Assembly (NCBI GenBank): GCA_028875335.1
Contig: JAPPEF010000366.1
Location: forward strand, 21,947-85,946
Source: Gemmatimonadota bacterium
GTDB taxonomy: Bacteria; Latescibacterota; UBA2968; UBA8231
DNA length: 64,000 nt
Reading direction: 5' to 3'
The position numbers were made by a program, and so were the translations under genes. How positions within the stretch are numbered: the first letter of the stretch is position 1; each line of letters opens with the position of its first letter. Below are positions 35,509 to 45,003 of this stretch, in pieces. The notes beneath the pieces are model-generated. The model did no database searches. It was not told the origin of the DNA and was given only the letters and a program-made list of their open reading frames with translations.

Positions 35509-37620
35509 CTATTCGAGCTTGACCATTTTGCGGGCGCGCGTCTGCTCGTCCACCTGCAACCGATACACATAGACCCCAGCGGCGACGGGGCGGCCCTGCG
35601 CGTCGCGGCCATCCCACGTCAGCTCGTGCTCGCCAGCGGGCAGCGGACCATTCCACACTTGGCGCATTGGCTGCCCTAGGACGTTGTAGATGGTTAAATC
35701 CACGTTCTTGGCTCCGGTGGGTACGGCCAAGGGAATGGTTGTGGCGGGATTGAATGGATTGGGATAGTTGGCACCCAAAGCAAAGGTCGTTGGCGTGGCT
35801 ACCGTCTCGCTGGTCACGGCGGTGGCCGAGGTGCCTTGATTGATAAAGACGAAGACGCCGCCGTGGCCGCTTCCGGGGCTGGTTCCCAGCACAACTAGAT
35901 CGGCGTCGCCATCGCCGTTGACATCGCCGGTGAGGACCTGATTGCCCTCGCCGAGCAGGGGGTAGTAGCCTTCGAGGACAGGTGCGCCGTTGCGCTGGCC
36001 GAGCAATACCACCAGTGCAGGACCGAGGGGCGAGTTGTCAGCGAGTAGAGTTACATCCAGCACGCCATCGCCGTTGAGGTCGCTGGTGGTGGCTATGGAC
36101 GGGAGCACCTTCCAGTCGAGCAAGGAATGGCGCGTCCACCCGCCCAAGGCGTCCAGACGCCACAGGACCAAGCCGTGACTCGCGGCACCTAAGAACGCGG
36201 GGGAGCCGAGTAAGTCAACCGTCCCATTTCCATCGAGGTCGGCGATCAGGTCCGAGCGCAGGTTGCAGGGATGGTCCGGGGCCGCGAAAAGAAGCGGCGG
36301 TTCCTCGCTGGCGGCCCACGGCCGGGTCAGTTGCCAAGAGTTAGATTCTTGGGGCTGATGGCAGGATGGAATCCACAACAGGCTGGCGGCTTTGCCGAGA
36401 GGTTGTCCGGCGGGCAGCAAGGGCCAGCGCCTCTCCTCGCTGTCGAGGGCGAATTCCTCGCGGCTGATAAAGTCGTAGCCGTCGTTGATCCACAGAGTCA
36501 CTTGGGACGGGGCCACATGATCGGAGTCGGCGAACTCCTGAATCAACAAGTCCGCGTCGCCGTCGCCGTCGCCATCGGCCAAGCCCATGAGCCGGACGTC
36601 GAACAGTTGCAGAACGGGATCAAAGCCGTCGCCCCAGCTATACCACACTTCGACGATCCCATCTTCGGTAACGACCAAATCCAAGAGTCCATCGCCATCG
36701 AAGTCGCTTCCCCGCAGGCTAACAAATGTATAGTCAGCAGCGGGGGTGGTTGAGAGGGCTTCCTCTTGGGTGGGTTCAAAGCGGCCTAGCCCGTCGTTGG
36801 ACGCCACGGTCCAGCCCTGGTGTCTTTCGCGGTCCACGAGGCGGTGCCAGAGCACCACGAGATCGGTATCGCCATCGCCATCTACATCGCCCGCTGCGCC
36901 TTGCGATGCAGATAGATAACTTGAGCCAATGCCCTCGCCGAGCGGGAAAAAGTCGGGTTCGGCGAACAACGTGCCGGGCGTCCCTATTCCCGCCGCGATG
37001 TCCCGAGGCGACAATTCCCCCTGCGCCAGCTCTTCGGCCCCGGTGAGTTCGATCCAGTCTATTTCTAAAAACTTGGGATGGTTGTCCACGTCCTGCGAGT
37101 CGCGGTATAACAGCATGTCTAGCTGAAAATCGAAGAGGGTATCCTCCCAAGTGATCGCCCATTCTGTATCTGCTTCTGCCAAGGCGCGTAGATCTAGGGT
37201 GATTTCTTCCCATTCAAGGGGATAGGATTGCGGACGGCCCGTACTAAACATTCCTATTGTGCCAGAGTCAGAAAGGCGTCTATACGCAGCATTGGACCAG
37301 CGCATCGAGAATTGTTGTCCCTCGGTGGGGCTATGGTGTATGATACGCAGCCGGAGGGTGAGGCGGTCGAACAGGGCCGAGTCTTTGCCGATCAACGGCG
37401 AGCGCAACTGAACGGTAGGTCTGCGACCGGGCACGGGCGCAACGCGCCACACGCCATCGACGATCTCGCTCTTCAATGGCTGTCTATCACCTCTTATACT
37501 GCTAAAATCGCCTTCCCAAGAGGTCCAGCCATAGGTGGAGCCATCGTCGAAATCCCACGTTAGGGCAAAGGATTCGCGTGGAGCGACCAACAGTAGAATT
37601 GCAAAGAACGCGTAGCGCAT
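35509..37620 (-). CDS. Secreted FG-GAP/VCBS-repeat protein (copy 4)
   Basis: This 703-residue protein starts at the ATG giving MRYAFFAILLLVAPRESFA with GGAGA eight bases upstream; an in-frame ATG 90 bases earlier lies in the conserved promoter block and is rejected. Repeats include DVDGDGDTDLVVLW, DFDGDGLLDLVVTE, DGDGDGDADLLI, DLDGNGTVDLLG, DLNGDGVLDVTLLA and DVNGDGDADLVVLG. The C-terminus has NYPNPFNPATTIPLAVPTG and LTWDGRDAQGRPVAAGVYVY. It is separated from copy 3 by a 356-base gap holding copy 3's own upstream block, so it is probably transcribed on its own. Confidence 0.85.
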   Translation of the reverse strand: MRYAFFAILLLVAPRESFALTWDFDDGSTYGWTSWEGDFSSIRGDRQPLKSEIVDGVWRVAPVPGRRPTVQLRSPLIGKDSALFDRLTLRLRIIHHSPTEGQQFSMRWSNAAYRRLSDSGTIGMFSTGRPQSYPLEWEEITLDLRALAEADTEWAITWEDTLFDFQLDMLLYRDSQDVDNHPKFLEIDWIELTGAEELAQGELSPRDIAAGIGTPGTLFAEPDFFPLGEGIGSSYLSASQGAAGDVDGDGDTDLVVLWHRLVDRERHQGWTVASNDGLGRFEPTQEEALSTTPAADYTFVSLRGSDFDGDGLLDLVVTEDGIVEVWYSWGDGFDPVLQLFDVRLMGLADGDGDGDADLLIQEFADSDHVAPSQVTLWINDGYDFISREEFALDSEERRWPLLPAGQPLGKAASLLWIPSCHQPQESNSWQLTRPWAASEEPPLLFAAPDHPCNLRSDLIADLDGNGTVDLLGSPAFLGAASHGLVLWRLDALGGWTRHSLLDWKVLPSIATTSDLNGDGVLDVTLLADNSPLGPALVVLLGQRNGAPVLEGYYPLLGEGNQVLTGDVNGDGDADLVVLGTSPGSGHGGVFVFINQGTSATAVTSETVATPTTFALGANYPNPFNPATTIPLAVPTGAKNVDLTIYNVLGQPMRQVWNGPLPAGEHELTWDGRDAQGRPVAAGVYVYRLQVDEQTRARKMVKLE

Positions 37621-37790
37621 AAGGCTGTCTCCAGAGTTTTTGGTTGTTTTGACGCTCCGTCTGTCCATCAAGCTACTCGCACATTCCGTGCCAAATATCA
37701 GACCACGCATAAAAAATCCTTCAGGAATACCCTAAAGGATTGGAAATATAGTAGTTAAAGATGTGAATTTATTTTTTTAGGCGGTTGCGT
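37621..37790 (-). promoter_or_regulatory. Conserved upstream block of VCBS copy 4
   Basis: It is similar along its length to the block before copy 3, including GCTACTCGCACATTCCGTGC, CTAAAGGATTGGAAATA and GTGAATTTATTTTTT (plus-strand reading). It contains the ribosome site GGAGA next to the gene. The rest of this gap up to the protease gene holds the repeat array and nothing else I can see. Confidence 0.55.
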
Positions 37791-37822
37791 CTGTCGTGGG
37801 TATAATGAGTATGTGATTTTTT

Positions 37823-37876
37823 CGTATTTAATACGATTCTCCCGTGTTTAATACGATTTTTCCCGTATTTAATACG
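37823..37876. repeat. Three tandem palindromes CGTRTTTAATACG, 20-21 bp apart
   Basis: CGTATTTAATACG, CGTGTTTAATACG and CGTATTTAATACG lie at 37823-37835, 37843-37855 and 37864-37876. Each is an inverted repeat (CGTATT-T-AATACG, one mismatch in the middle copy). Start-to-start distances are 20 and 21 bases. The place relative to the conserved block equals that of the different triplet before copy 3. They are likely binding sites for a dimeric regulator. Confidence 0.65.
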
Positions 37877-37942
37877 ATGTGATTGCGGTCCCTCCCTTCT
37901 TTAAAGAGGTGGTCGCCGAGCGCATAGTCCCCCCTACAGCCC

Positions 37943-40852
37943 TCACAGCACCTTGACTGGCGTCAGCCAATTGCCGTGCGCAGCCGACGCCGCGGCAATC
38001 GCATCTGCCGACCCCAGCACCGCGACTCGGCCCGCTGCGCCGACTTGATCCAGCACCGCGGCAAAATCGGCAAAGTGCTCGGCCTTGGTGCCCAAGACTT
38101 GGTCGCGCATTTGCTGGCGATAGTCGTCGTCGATGCCGGTCAGATAGCGCATTAGCGAGGCGTAGCCCTTGGCGTCGGGGAGCTGGTAGGCGTCGATGTC
38201 GCCGATGGTGCCGATGATGGCCTTGGTCAGCTCGTCGCTGCTGATCGGATAGTCGCGCAAGAAGGAGCCGCTTTGGTCGTACACGTCCAGCGTCTCCAGC
38301 AGGTTGGGGTCGCGGTAAGACGCGTACGCGAACACGCCGGTAAACGGGTCGAGGGCGCAAAAGGCCCCGTAGGCTCCGCCTTGGACTCGCACCCGATCCC
38401 AGAGCCAAGTGGTGGCCAAGTAGCGCGTGATGACGGCCGACGATCCGTCCAATTCGTAGCCGAGCGCGAAGAGGTTGGCCGCCTTGCCCACGTAGTTGAC
38501 TTGGGCGGGGACGGTCAGGCCCTCGTCGGCCGCGGTTAGGCTCGGCGTCCAAGTCGCGGGCGGATGCGCCTCTTGCGGCAACTCGCGTAGCAGGTCTGCT
38601 AGGCTTTGGTCGCACGCAGCGCGGTCGCTGCCAGCTACGGTCGCGTTGCACAGCATGCCCGGCCGGTTGACCAGCAGGGCGCGGATCTGCTCCAGCCGCG
38701 CCTGCACGACCGGCCAGTCGCTGCGGATGTCTTCGATGAGCTGCCGCAAGAAGAACAGATAGCTCAAGCCGCGCATCTGCTCCGCGAGCCAGCCGGTCTC
38801 GTCGAACTGCGCGCGCAGCCGCGTTAATACCACTCGGTGCCCGCCCGGCACTAGCCCGGCCTCCGCGCTGGCTCGCTCTTCTAAGGCCATCTGCAAGAAG
38901 CGTTCGCGATCGTCGAGGCGGCCCTCTAGCAGCACGTCGCGCACAATCGCCGTTAGGTCGGCGACCCGTTCGGCCATGGCCTTGCCGCGCAAGAAGAGGT
39001 ATGCCGCGGCCGGCCCGCCATCGGGGCGCGGCCCCACCAGCGAATGGGCACTCAGGCCGCCGGTCTGGCTGCCGATCCGCTGTTGCAGCTCGACGAAGCT
39101 CATGCGCTTGGTGCCCATCTCCAGCAGGGCGCGCCCAAAGAGCGGGACATAGGGCACAAGCTCTTGGGGCAACACCCGCAGATCGCAGCCCACGTCGAGA
39201 TAGGCAATGCCATTGGTGAAGAGGTCGTGGTGGAGCACCGGCACCCCGGCGATTTGGTCCTCTTGCCGAGGCACGGTCTTAATTGCTTTGTCGAGGTCGC
39301 TCAATTGCAGGCGGGGCAATTTGGCCAGGTCCTCGGGTGCGTCGGGTTGCTCTTGTAGGTGCTTGAGCTTTGCGGTGGCCGCGACCAGTTCCTCTAAATC
39401 CGCTTGGCTCAGGTGCGCTCGGGCCTCTGCTAGGCGCGCGGTCTCTTCTTCCTCTAGCCGCGTCCCCAACTCGGCATCGGGCTGGAGGACTACGGTCGTG
39501 CGGTGCGCGTTGTCTAAGAGGTGGCGTTGGATCAGCCCCTCTAGATAGCGGTCGTCCGCCGTTAGCTTGTCCTTGAGCGCGGCGAAGGAGTCGGCAAAGC
39601 GCAAAGGTGTGAAGGGGTCGCGGTCGTAGAGCCAGTTGGTCAACAGCCGCAGCATCAGCCCCAAGCCGCGCGGAAAAGACCCGGTGTTGTTTTCCCGGAA
39701 GCGGAACTCCGCGGTGTGCAGCGCGGCCGCGACCATCCCTTGGTCGATCCCGCCGTCCGCTAGCTCGCCGAGGTGTTGCAAGATCAGAGCCTCGACTGCA
39801 TCGACATCGGCCTGCTGCACGCCCTTCAGACCCACGCTGAAGAACATCTGCGCCAATTCGACCTCCAGCCCGCTACCGGTCAAATCCTCGCCTAGCCCAG
39901 AGTCAATCAGGGCCTTGCGCAGCGGGGATCCCGGGGTGCCAAGCAGCGCATGTTCGAGCACCAGCAAGGCCCGGCGCTCGGCGTCAGTCGCGTCTTGCAA
40001 CAGCCAAGTGAGCACGACAAAGTACTTCGGCTCTTCGACCGCGTCGGGATCGACCGCATAGGGAAATTGCTGCCGCTTGGGCGCGGCAAAACGCGGCTGG
40101 GTGCCGATGGTAGAGTCAACAGAATGCGCCTTGTAGTCGCTTAGATAGTCGTGCAACAGCGCGAGACGCTGCTCGGGGTCGTCGTCGCCGTAGAAGTAGA
40201 TGCGGGCGTTGGACGGATGGTAAAAGTCGTCGTGGAAGCGCTTGAACTGGTCGAAGGTGAGGGCTGGGATGTGGCGCGGGTCGCCGCCGGAATCCACGCC
40301 GTAGGTGGTGTCGGGGAAGATGGATTGCTGGATGCGCTCGTCTAGGATACTCTCGGGATCGGAATACGCGCCCTTCATCTCGTTGAAGACCACGCCTTTG
40401 TAGCGCAGCGGGTCGCCGGGATCTTCTAACTCGTAGTGCCAGCCTTCCTGTTGCAGGACTTCCGGCGTCAGCCGTGGATAGAACACGGCGTCGAGGTACA
40501 CGTCGATCAGGTTGTAGAAATCCTGCACGTTGGTGCTGGCGACCGGGTAGCAGGTTTTGTCTGGATAGGTGAAGGCGTTGAGGAAGGTGTTGAGCGAGCC
40601 TTTGATCAGCTCGACAAACGGCTCCTTGACCGGGTACTTGCGCGAGCCGCACAGCACGGAGTGTTCGAGGATGTGGGCAATGCCGGTCGAGTCGGCCGGC
40701 GGGGTGCGGAAATTGATGCCAAAGACCTTGTTTTCGTCGTCGTTGATCAGCGAGACGATCTCGCAGCCGGTGCGGTGCCGATAGAGCAAGGCGCGGGTAT
40801 TGAGTTCGGGAATTTCTTCGTCGCGCAGCAGTTCAAAATCGCGGCGATCCAT
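37943..40852 (-). CDS. M16C zinc metallopeptidase, presequence protease (PreP)-like
   Basis: This 969-residue protein is the usual PreP/Cym1 size, made of two M16 halves. The inverted zinc motif HILEH at about residue 55 is followed by LCGSRKYPVKEPFVEL and GSLNTFLNAFTYPDKTCYPV, which are diagnostic of the M16C group. The distal Glu is in FNEMKGAYSDPE. The start MDRRDFELLRDEE is preceded by GGAG; an ATG 14 codons earlier is less likely. No signal peptide is seen, so it probably degrades peptides in the cytoplasm. It is transcribed in the same direction as the VCBS genes but separated from them by a 320-base regulatory gap. Confidence 0.92.
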   Translation of the reverse strand: MDRRDFELLRDEEIPELNTRALLYRHRTGCEIVSLINDDENKVFGINFRTPPADSTGIAHILEHSVLCGSRKYPVKEPFVELIKGSLNTFLNAFTYPDKTCYPVASTNVQDFYNLIDVYLDAVFYPRLTPEVLQQEGWHYELEDPGDPLRYKGVVFNEMKGAYSDPESILDERIQQSIFPDTTYGVDSGGDPRHIPALTFDQFKRFHDDFYHPSNARIYFYGDDDPEQRLALLHDYLSDYKAHSVDSTIGTQPRFAAPKRQQFPYAVDPDAVEEPKYFVVLTWLLQDATDAERRALLVLEHALLGTPGSPLRKALIDSGLGEDLTGSGLEVELAQMFFSVGLKGVQQADVDAVEALILQHLGELADGGIDQGMVAAALHTAEFRFRENNTGSFPRGLGLMLRLLTNWLYDRDPFTPLRFADSFAALKDKLTADDRYLEGLIQRHLLDNAHRTTVVLQPDAELGTRLEEEETARLAEARAHLSQADLEELVAATAKLKHLQEQPDAPEDLAKLPRLQLSDLDKAIKTVPRQEDQIAGVPVLHHDLFTNGIAYLDVGCDLRVLPQELVPYVPLFGRALLEMGTKRMSFVELQQRIGSQTGGLSAHSLVGPRPDGGPAAAYLFLRGKAMAERVADLTAIVRDVLLEGRLDDRERFLQMALEERASAEAGLVPGGHRVVLTRLRAQFDETGWLAEQMRGLSYLFFLRQLIEDIRSDWPVVQARLEQIRALLVNRPGMLCNATVAGSDRAACDQSLADLLRELPQEAHPPATWTPSLTAADEGLTVPAQVNYVGKAANLFALGYELDGSSAVITRYLATTWLWDRVRVQGGAYGAFCALDPFTGVFAYASYRDPNLLETLDVYDQSGSFLRDYPISSDELTKAIIGTIGDIDAYQLPDAKGYASLMRYLTGIDDDYRQQMRDQVLGTKAEHFADFAAVLDQVGAAGRVAVLGSADAIAAASAAHGNWLTPVKVL

Positions 40853-40939
40853 GGGGTCTCCTTTGTGGTGTATAGCGAAAAAGCTAGCGGGCAAACATAT
40901 TGGCGACGCGGGTTTTTATCAAGGAAAATGGAGTTGCGT

Positions 40940-42097
40940 TCACGGCAGGGCGATTTTGCCGAGGACGACCGGGCGCTGTGCGCGGGTGACGGCAGGGATA
41001 TTGCCGGTGCGGCCCATCAGCGTCTCGTTGGCGAGCACTGCGAAGGAGAGAGCCTCGCGCGCGTCTGGATCGACGCCTAGGTCGGCTAGCGACTTCACTG
41101 CTATATCTGGCAGTGCGTGTTGCAACCCGGCCATAATGCGCGGATTGTGGACGCCGCCGCCGCCGACCCAGAGCTTGGCAAACTCCCCGGGGCAGAAGCG
41201 GCGAATGCCCTCGGCAATGGATTGCACGGTAAAGGCGGTCAGCGTGGCGATCAGGTCGTCATCGCTCCACGTGCCGCGCCGGAGAATATCCGCGAGGAAA
41301 GGCTCGCCAAATTCCTCGCGCCCCGTGGATTTGGGCGGCTCGCGCTGCAAGAAGCTGTGGCGCATCAGCTCGGCCAACAAGGTTTCATCGACGCGCCCCC
41401 GCGCCGCTCGCTTGCCTCCTCGGTCGAAGTGCTCGCGACCGTCGGTGCAGTGCGCCACCGCCGCGTCGATGAGCATGTTGCCCGGTCCTAGGTCAAAGGC
41501 CCGTACTGTGCTGACATCGGCGTCGGCCGGCAAGGCCGTGATGTTGGCGATCCCGCCGATATTGAGCAGCAGACGCCCTTCGTGCCCGGCAAAGAGCAGG
41601 TGATCCACTAGCGGCACCAGCGGTGCGCCCTCGCCGCCGACGGCCATGTCGGCCGCGCGAAAGTCCGCAATGGTCACCGCGCCCGTGCGCGCGGCAATGA
41701 CGGCTGGCTCGCCAATCTGCAGGGTGGCTCCGCTAGCTGGCAGATGGCGCACGGTTTGCCCGTGCGAGCCGATCAGGTCGATGGATTCGGGGCCGAGCTT
41801 GGCCTGCTCGACTGCGGCTAGAGCCGCTGTTGCAAATGCCTCGCCAAGGGCAAAATTGACCCGGCACAGCGCGTCGAGCGACGCATCCTCAGCGAAGAGG
41901 GCGAACACCTCGCGCCGCAGGTCGCTGGGCAGCGGCGTGGTGATAAAGGACAAGACTTCGTAGCGCGTGGATTCGCCGCTGCCCCACAAATCGACCAGCA
42001 CGGCGTCGATCCCGTCGGCCGAGGTGCCGGACATTAGCCCGACGACTCGCCGCCGTTTTTTGGCGACCAATTCCGCCAGCCTCAACTGCGCAGGCAT
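40940..42097 (-). CDS. anmK: Anhydro-N-acetylmuramic acid kinase
   Basis: AnmK converts 1,6-anhydro-MurNAc from cell-wall turnover to MurNAc-6-phosphate with ATP. The 385-residue protein has the ASKHA phosphate motif GLMSGTSADGIDAVLVDL, then LIGSHGQTVRHLP, LQIGEPAVIAARTG, VADFRAADMA-like IADFRAADMAVGGEGAPLVP, LLLNIGGIANIT and FDLGPGNMLID, all typical. The gene lies six bases downstream of the DSD1-like gene and probably shares its transcript, which fits amino-sugar/D-amino-acid recycling loosely. Confidence 0.93.
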   Translation of the reverse strand: MPAQLRLAELVAKKRRRVVGLMSGTSADGIDAVLVDLWGSGESTRYEVLSFITTPLPSDLRREVFALFAEDASLDALCRVNFALGEAFATAALAAVEQAKLGPESIDLIGSHGQTVRHLPASGATLQIGEPAVIAARTGAVTIADFRAADMAVGGEGAPLVPLVDHLLFAGHEGRLLLNIGGIANITALPADADVSTVRAFDLGPGNMLIDAAVAHCTDGREHFDRGGKRAARGRVDETLLAELMRHSFLQREPPKSTGREEFGEPFLADILRRGTWSDDDLIATLTAFTVQSIAEGIRRFCPGEFAKLWVGGGGVHNPRIMAGLQHALPDIAVKSLADLGVDPDAREALSFAVLANETLMGRTGNIPAVTRAQRPVVLGKIALP

Positions 42098-42103
42098 TGC
42101 TAA

Positions 42104-43207
42104 TTAGGCGCGGTCGCGGGCCGAGTGCAGATAGTAGTCGGCGACCTGCCCATGGCCGTCGATGACGTGCACGCCTGGGTAGCGAATCGTCGTCGGACAC
42201 ACGTGCCAAGGCACGGCGAGGAGGTAGTCGCCGACTTCGGGCTGAGGACCAGACCAGGCGAAGACGCCGTGTTCTTCGTTTTGTCTGGTCAGCTCGGCCT
42301 TTGGGTTCTGCAAGAGCTTGGCCCGGGTCGCTAGGGGGCCATCGTCGCTGATGGCCTTGGTGCCCAAGTCCGTGGTGAGCGTCTGGTGCTCGGGATAGCG
42401 ATCGACCACTTGCGTCAGGACGAGGGCCGCCCATTTGAAGGGCAGCTCGGCCATTTTGCTGCCGTACCCAGCATCCCAGTACACGCAGGTGCCTGGAGAG
42501 CCGTACATTCCCTCGGTGCGGGCGTAGTATAAGGAGGAAAAGGAGCCGCCGCCGCCGACCCAAGGCACGGCCAAGCCCTCGCCTTCGAGGGCTGCTTTTA
42601 GGCGTTGGATATCGCGGATGTGCCGCGCGGCCGCTGCTTGGCGCGCCTGAGGCTCGGAGAGGTTATCGTGCCCGTCGTACAAGTGGAGGCCGCCCGGCGA
42701 CAGGTGGGGGTGTTGCGCGACTTGGCGGTAGAGGTCAATGGCCCCGTCCAAGGGGACGCCGGTGCGGAACATGCCTACGTTGAGGTCGATCATCACCCGC
42801 AGCGTTTGCTGCCGCTCTTGCGCCACATCGCCCAAGACCTGCACGTGCGCGGGGGCGCTGGCAATCGCGCTGACGGTCACCTCTCTTTGCGCCAATTTGG
42901 CGAAGCGCTGCACTTTGCTTTTTTGCACCAGCGGATAGGACAGAATAGCTTCCTGTGCACCGGCGTCGAGGACCATTTCCAGTTCCTTGAGCGTGGCGCA
43001 TTTGAACCCGGCGACGCCGGACGCGAGCTGTTTGCGCGTTACGTCGATGGACTTGTGGGTCTTGACATGGACGAACAGATGCTCGCTGCCGCCGGCTAGT
43101 TCGCCGACTGCTTTTATGTTATGGTCGAGTTGGTCGGCAAAGACCAGCATGGCTGGCGTCTCAATGCCGTCCGGCTCGGCGACTTTGTATTCTCCTACTT
43201 CGATCAC
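42104..43207 (-). CDS. DSD1 / D-threonine aldolase-family PLP enzyme
   Basis: This 367-residue protein has an alanine-racemase-like N-terminal barrel with the PLP lysine region LFVHVKTHKSID and phosphate-site residues in GPDGLHLYDGHDN-like GGLHLYDGHDN. The C-terminal metal site HVCPTTIRYPGVHVID is that of D-serine dehydratase/D-threonine aldolase. By family it cleaves or dehydrates D-beta-hydroxy amino acids. The GTG start (MIEVGEYKVAEPDGI) is chosen for its GGGAAG site; the frame continues upstream to an ATG through a non-conserved stretch. Confidence 0.82.
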   Translation of the reverse strand: MIEVGEYKVAEPDGIETPAMLVFADQLDHNIKAVGELAGGSEHLFVHVKTHKSIDVTRKQLASGVAGFKCATLKELEMVLDAGAQEAILSYPLVQKSKVQRFAKLAQREVTVSAIASAPAHVQVLGDVAQERQQTLRVMIDLNVGMFRTGVPLDGAIDLYRQVAQHPHLSPGGLHLYDGHDNLSEPQARQAAAARHIRDIQRLKAALEGEGLAVPWVGGGGSFSSLYYARTEGMYGSPGTCVYWDAGYGSKMAELPFKWAALVLTQVVDRYPEHQTLTTDLGTKAISDDGPLATRAKLLQNPKAELTRQNEEHGVFAWSGPQPEVGDYLLAVPWHVCPTTIRYPGVHVIDGHGQVADYYLHSARDRA

Positions 43208-43343
43208 AGCTTTGCTTCCCGTTGGAGGTGAAGCGCGGAAGATAGCACAAGCCCCGACTGCGGACAAATTGGCCGCCGCGTTTTGGTGCGTTAGATTACG
43301 AATTCGCAACTACCCTATCACCCTTATCTAAAGGAAGCCTCGA

Positions 43344-44183
43344 ATGCTCAAACTTGGCTGCATGTCCCTCAGCTACAAAGACGAATTTGCCGCGAACAAG
43401 CTCGACTTGGAGCAGTTTATTGAACGCGCCTACCAGCTCGGTCTCGACGGCATCGACATCCACACGCGCGCCTTTACCTCGCTCGACCCGGCCTATCTGC
43501 GCAGCATTCGCATGCAGGCCTTCAGACGAGGGCTCGCGCTTTCCTATATCGGCGTCAGTTCCAACTACGGCAAGCCCCAAGACGAGCTGGCCGCCGAAGT
43601 GGCCACCACCAAGGAGTGGATCGACGTGGCCGCGTTCATGGGCATTCCGCTGGTGCGGGTTTTTGCCGCGTGGATTCCCGAAGGAGAGCGCGAAGAGGAC
43701 GTGTGGGCGCGGATGATGCCCTGCTTGGAGGAAGTGGCTGCCCACGGCGAGGAAAAGGGCGTGGTGGTCGGCTTGCACAATCACAATCACGGCTGCGTCA
43801 CGCGCACGGGCAAAGATGTGCGCCGCATCATTGAGGGCGTCAATAATCCCTATTTCTCGCACATCCTCGACACGGGTCAGTACGTCGGCTCGCCTGGGGC
43901 CTCGGGCCAGCGCGGGCACGAGGATCCCGCCCTCAACTTTTACGGCAGCATTGAGGAGACTGCGCCGTTGGCCGTCCACGTCCGCTGCAAGATCTATCGC
44001 ATCCAAAGCGGCGTTGAAGAATGGCTCAACTATCCGCGCATCTTTGAGATTTTGAAGGGGGTCAACTACAATGGCTGGTTGTCGGTTGTGTACGAGGGGC
44101 AGGACGTGGAAGCAGAGGCGACAGCCGTGCCCAAGGCCGTGCGCTACTTGCGCGGCTTGATGGCCGAATACGACGCGGTGTAA
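43344..44183 (+). CDS. Sugar phosphate isomerase/epimerase-like TIM-barrel protein
   Basis: This 279-residue AP-endonuclease-2/xylose-isomerase-like barrel has LGCMSLSYKDEF at the start, LGLDGIDIHTRAF, LVRVFAAWIPEGE, VVVGLHNHNHGC (metal His region), FSHILDTGQYVGSPG and the C-terminal YNGWLSVVYEGQDVE with acidic residues placed as metal ligands. Such enzymes act on keto or inositol sugars; the substrate is unknown. TAAAGGAAG lies before the ATG. It is divergent from the DSD1-like gene and 19 bases before the GtrA-like gene. Confidence 0.85.
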   Translation: MLKLGCMSLSYKDEFAANKLDLEQFIERAYQLGLDGIDIHTRAFTSLDPAYLRSIRMQAFRRGLALSYIGVSSNYGKPQDELAAEVATTKEWIDVAAFMGIPLVRVFAAWIPEGEREEDVWARMMPCLEEVAAHGEEKGVVVGLHNHNHGCVTRTGKDVRRIIEGVNNPYFSHILDTGQYVGSPGASGQRGHEDPALNFYGSIEETAPLAVHVRCKIYRIQSGVEEWLNYPRIFEILKGVNYNGWLSVVYEGQDVEAEATAVPKAVRYLRGLMAEYDAV

Positions 44184-44202
44184 AAAGCGAGGCCCGCGCA
44201 AA

Positions 44203-44625
44203 ATGGTCGCTGCGTTTGGCACACCCCGCACCTTTGTAAAATTCTGCCTAACCGGCCTCAGCGGGGTGGTGGTCAATTTAGGTTCGTTCCATCTCCTGCT
44301 CGAACTCGGCGTCCACAAGTATCTGGCCTCGCCCATTGCGATTGAAATCTCGGTCTTTTCAAACTTTTTTCTCAACAACTATTGGACCTTTGCCGACCGC
44401 GCCCTGAGTGGCCGCAAGCGGATCCGGGGTTTGCGGTTTCACATTGTGTCGCTGCTGGCCCTTGGGGTGAGCTATTCGACGTTTGTCGCGCTGTCGGAAC
44501 TGTTGCCGCAAGTTGATCCGGTGTGGCTGCAAGGATGTGCGATCGCGCCGGGGACGTTGGTCAACTACGTCCTGAACTCGTACTGGACTTTTCGGGAAGA
44601 AGTATCCGCAGATGAACGCAGATGA
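44203..44625 (+). CDS. GtrA-like membrane protein
   Basis: This 140-residue protein has four predicted membrane helices and GtrA/DPMS-type motifs: FVKFCLTGLSGVVVNLGSF, FSNFFLNNYWTF and GTLVNYVLNSYWTF. GtrA proteins are thought to help move or use undecaprenyl-linked sugars in O-antigen or teichoic acid glycosylation. It lies next to the polysaccharide island and could serve the GT2 enzyme encoded there. The gene ends with a short direct repeat (GCAGATGAAC twice) past the last conserved residues. Confidence 0.85.
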   Translation: MVAAFGTPRTFVKFCLTGLSGVVVNLGSFHLLLELGVHKYLASPIAIEISVFSNFFLNNYWTFADRALSGRKRIRGLRFHIVSLLALGVSYSTFVALSELLPQVDPVWLQGCAIAPGTLVNYVLNSYWTFREEVSADERR

Positions 44626-44703
44626 ACGCAGAGGTGGGATAACGGGTGCTTGGGATTTTACAGACGGCCTTTAAACTGGATAAGCACACCTAGGAGATAG
44701 TCC

Positions 44704-44991
44704 TTGTCTAAGCCCAAGCATGGCCGCGGCGCGGCCGCACGCCGAGAGATTTTGCCCGGTGGCGATCATCGACGCTCGTTGGCCGAAACGCAGATCTATC
44801 GCTATAATCATCTCATCGGCGACAAGCTGAAGGCGCGTAGCGAGGCCAACCGACAGGTCGAAAGTCGCCTCGGCTGTGCCCTCCTTAATCGAATGATCCA
44901 TCTGGGCAAACTCTATTCCAACCTGCCTATTCCGCCGCCCAATGCGGGCATCCGCTTTGCCGACGAAACGACGGAAGCGGTTCGGCAATAG
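44704..44991 (+). pseudogene. C-terminal remnant of an IS5-type transposase
   Basis: The segment RRSLAETQIYRYNHLIGDKL then KARSEANRQVESRLGCALLN and RMIHLGKLYS resembles the C-terminal end of IS5-family DDE transposases (the pattern around METAxxRYK...IGxxLxAR...NQxxExxxxCxxLNRM), including the terminal catalytic-Glu region. The N-terminal two thirds are absent and no clear terminal inverted repeats are seen. It is the only content of the 378-base gap before rfbF and suggests past insertion at the island edge. Confidence 0.7.
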
Positions 44992-45003
44992 ACACAACAA
45001 GTA

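Noticed and set aside
43296..44378. Long open frame of 360 codons opposite the TIM-barrel gene
   Set aside because: It lies antisense to a clear isomerase-family gene, has no family motif and arises from high-GC codon bias.
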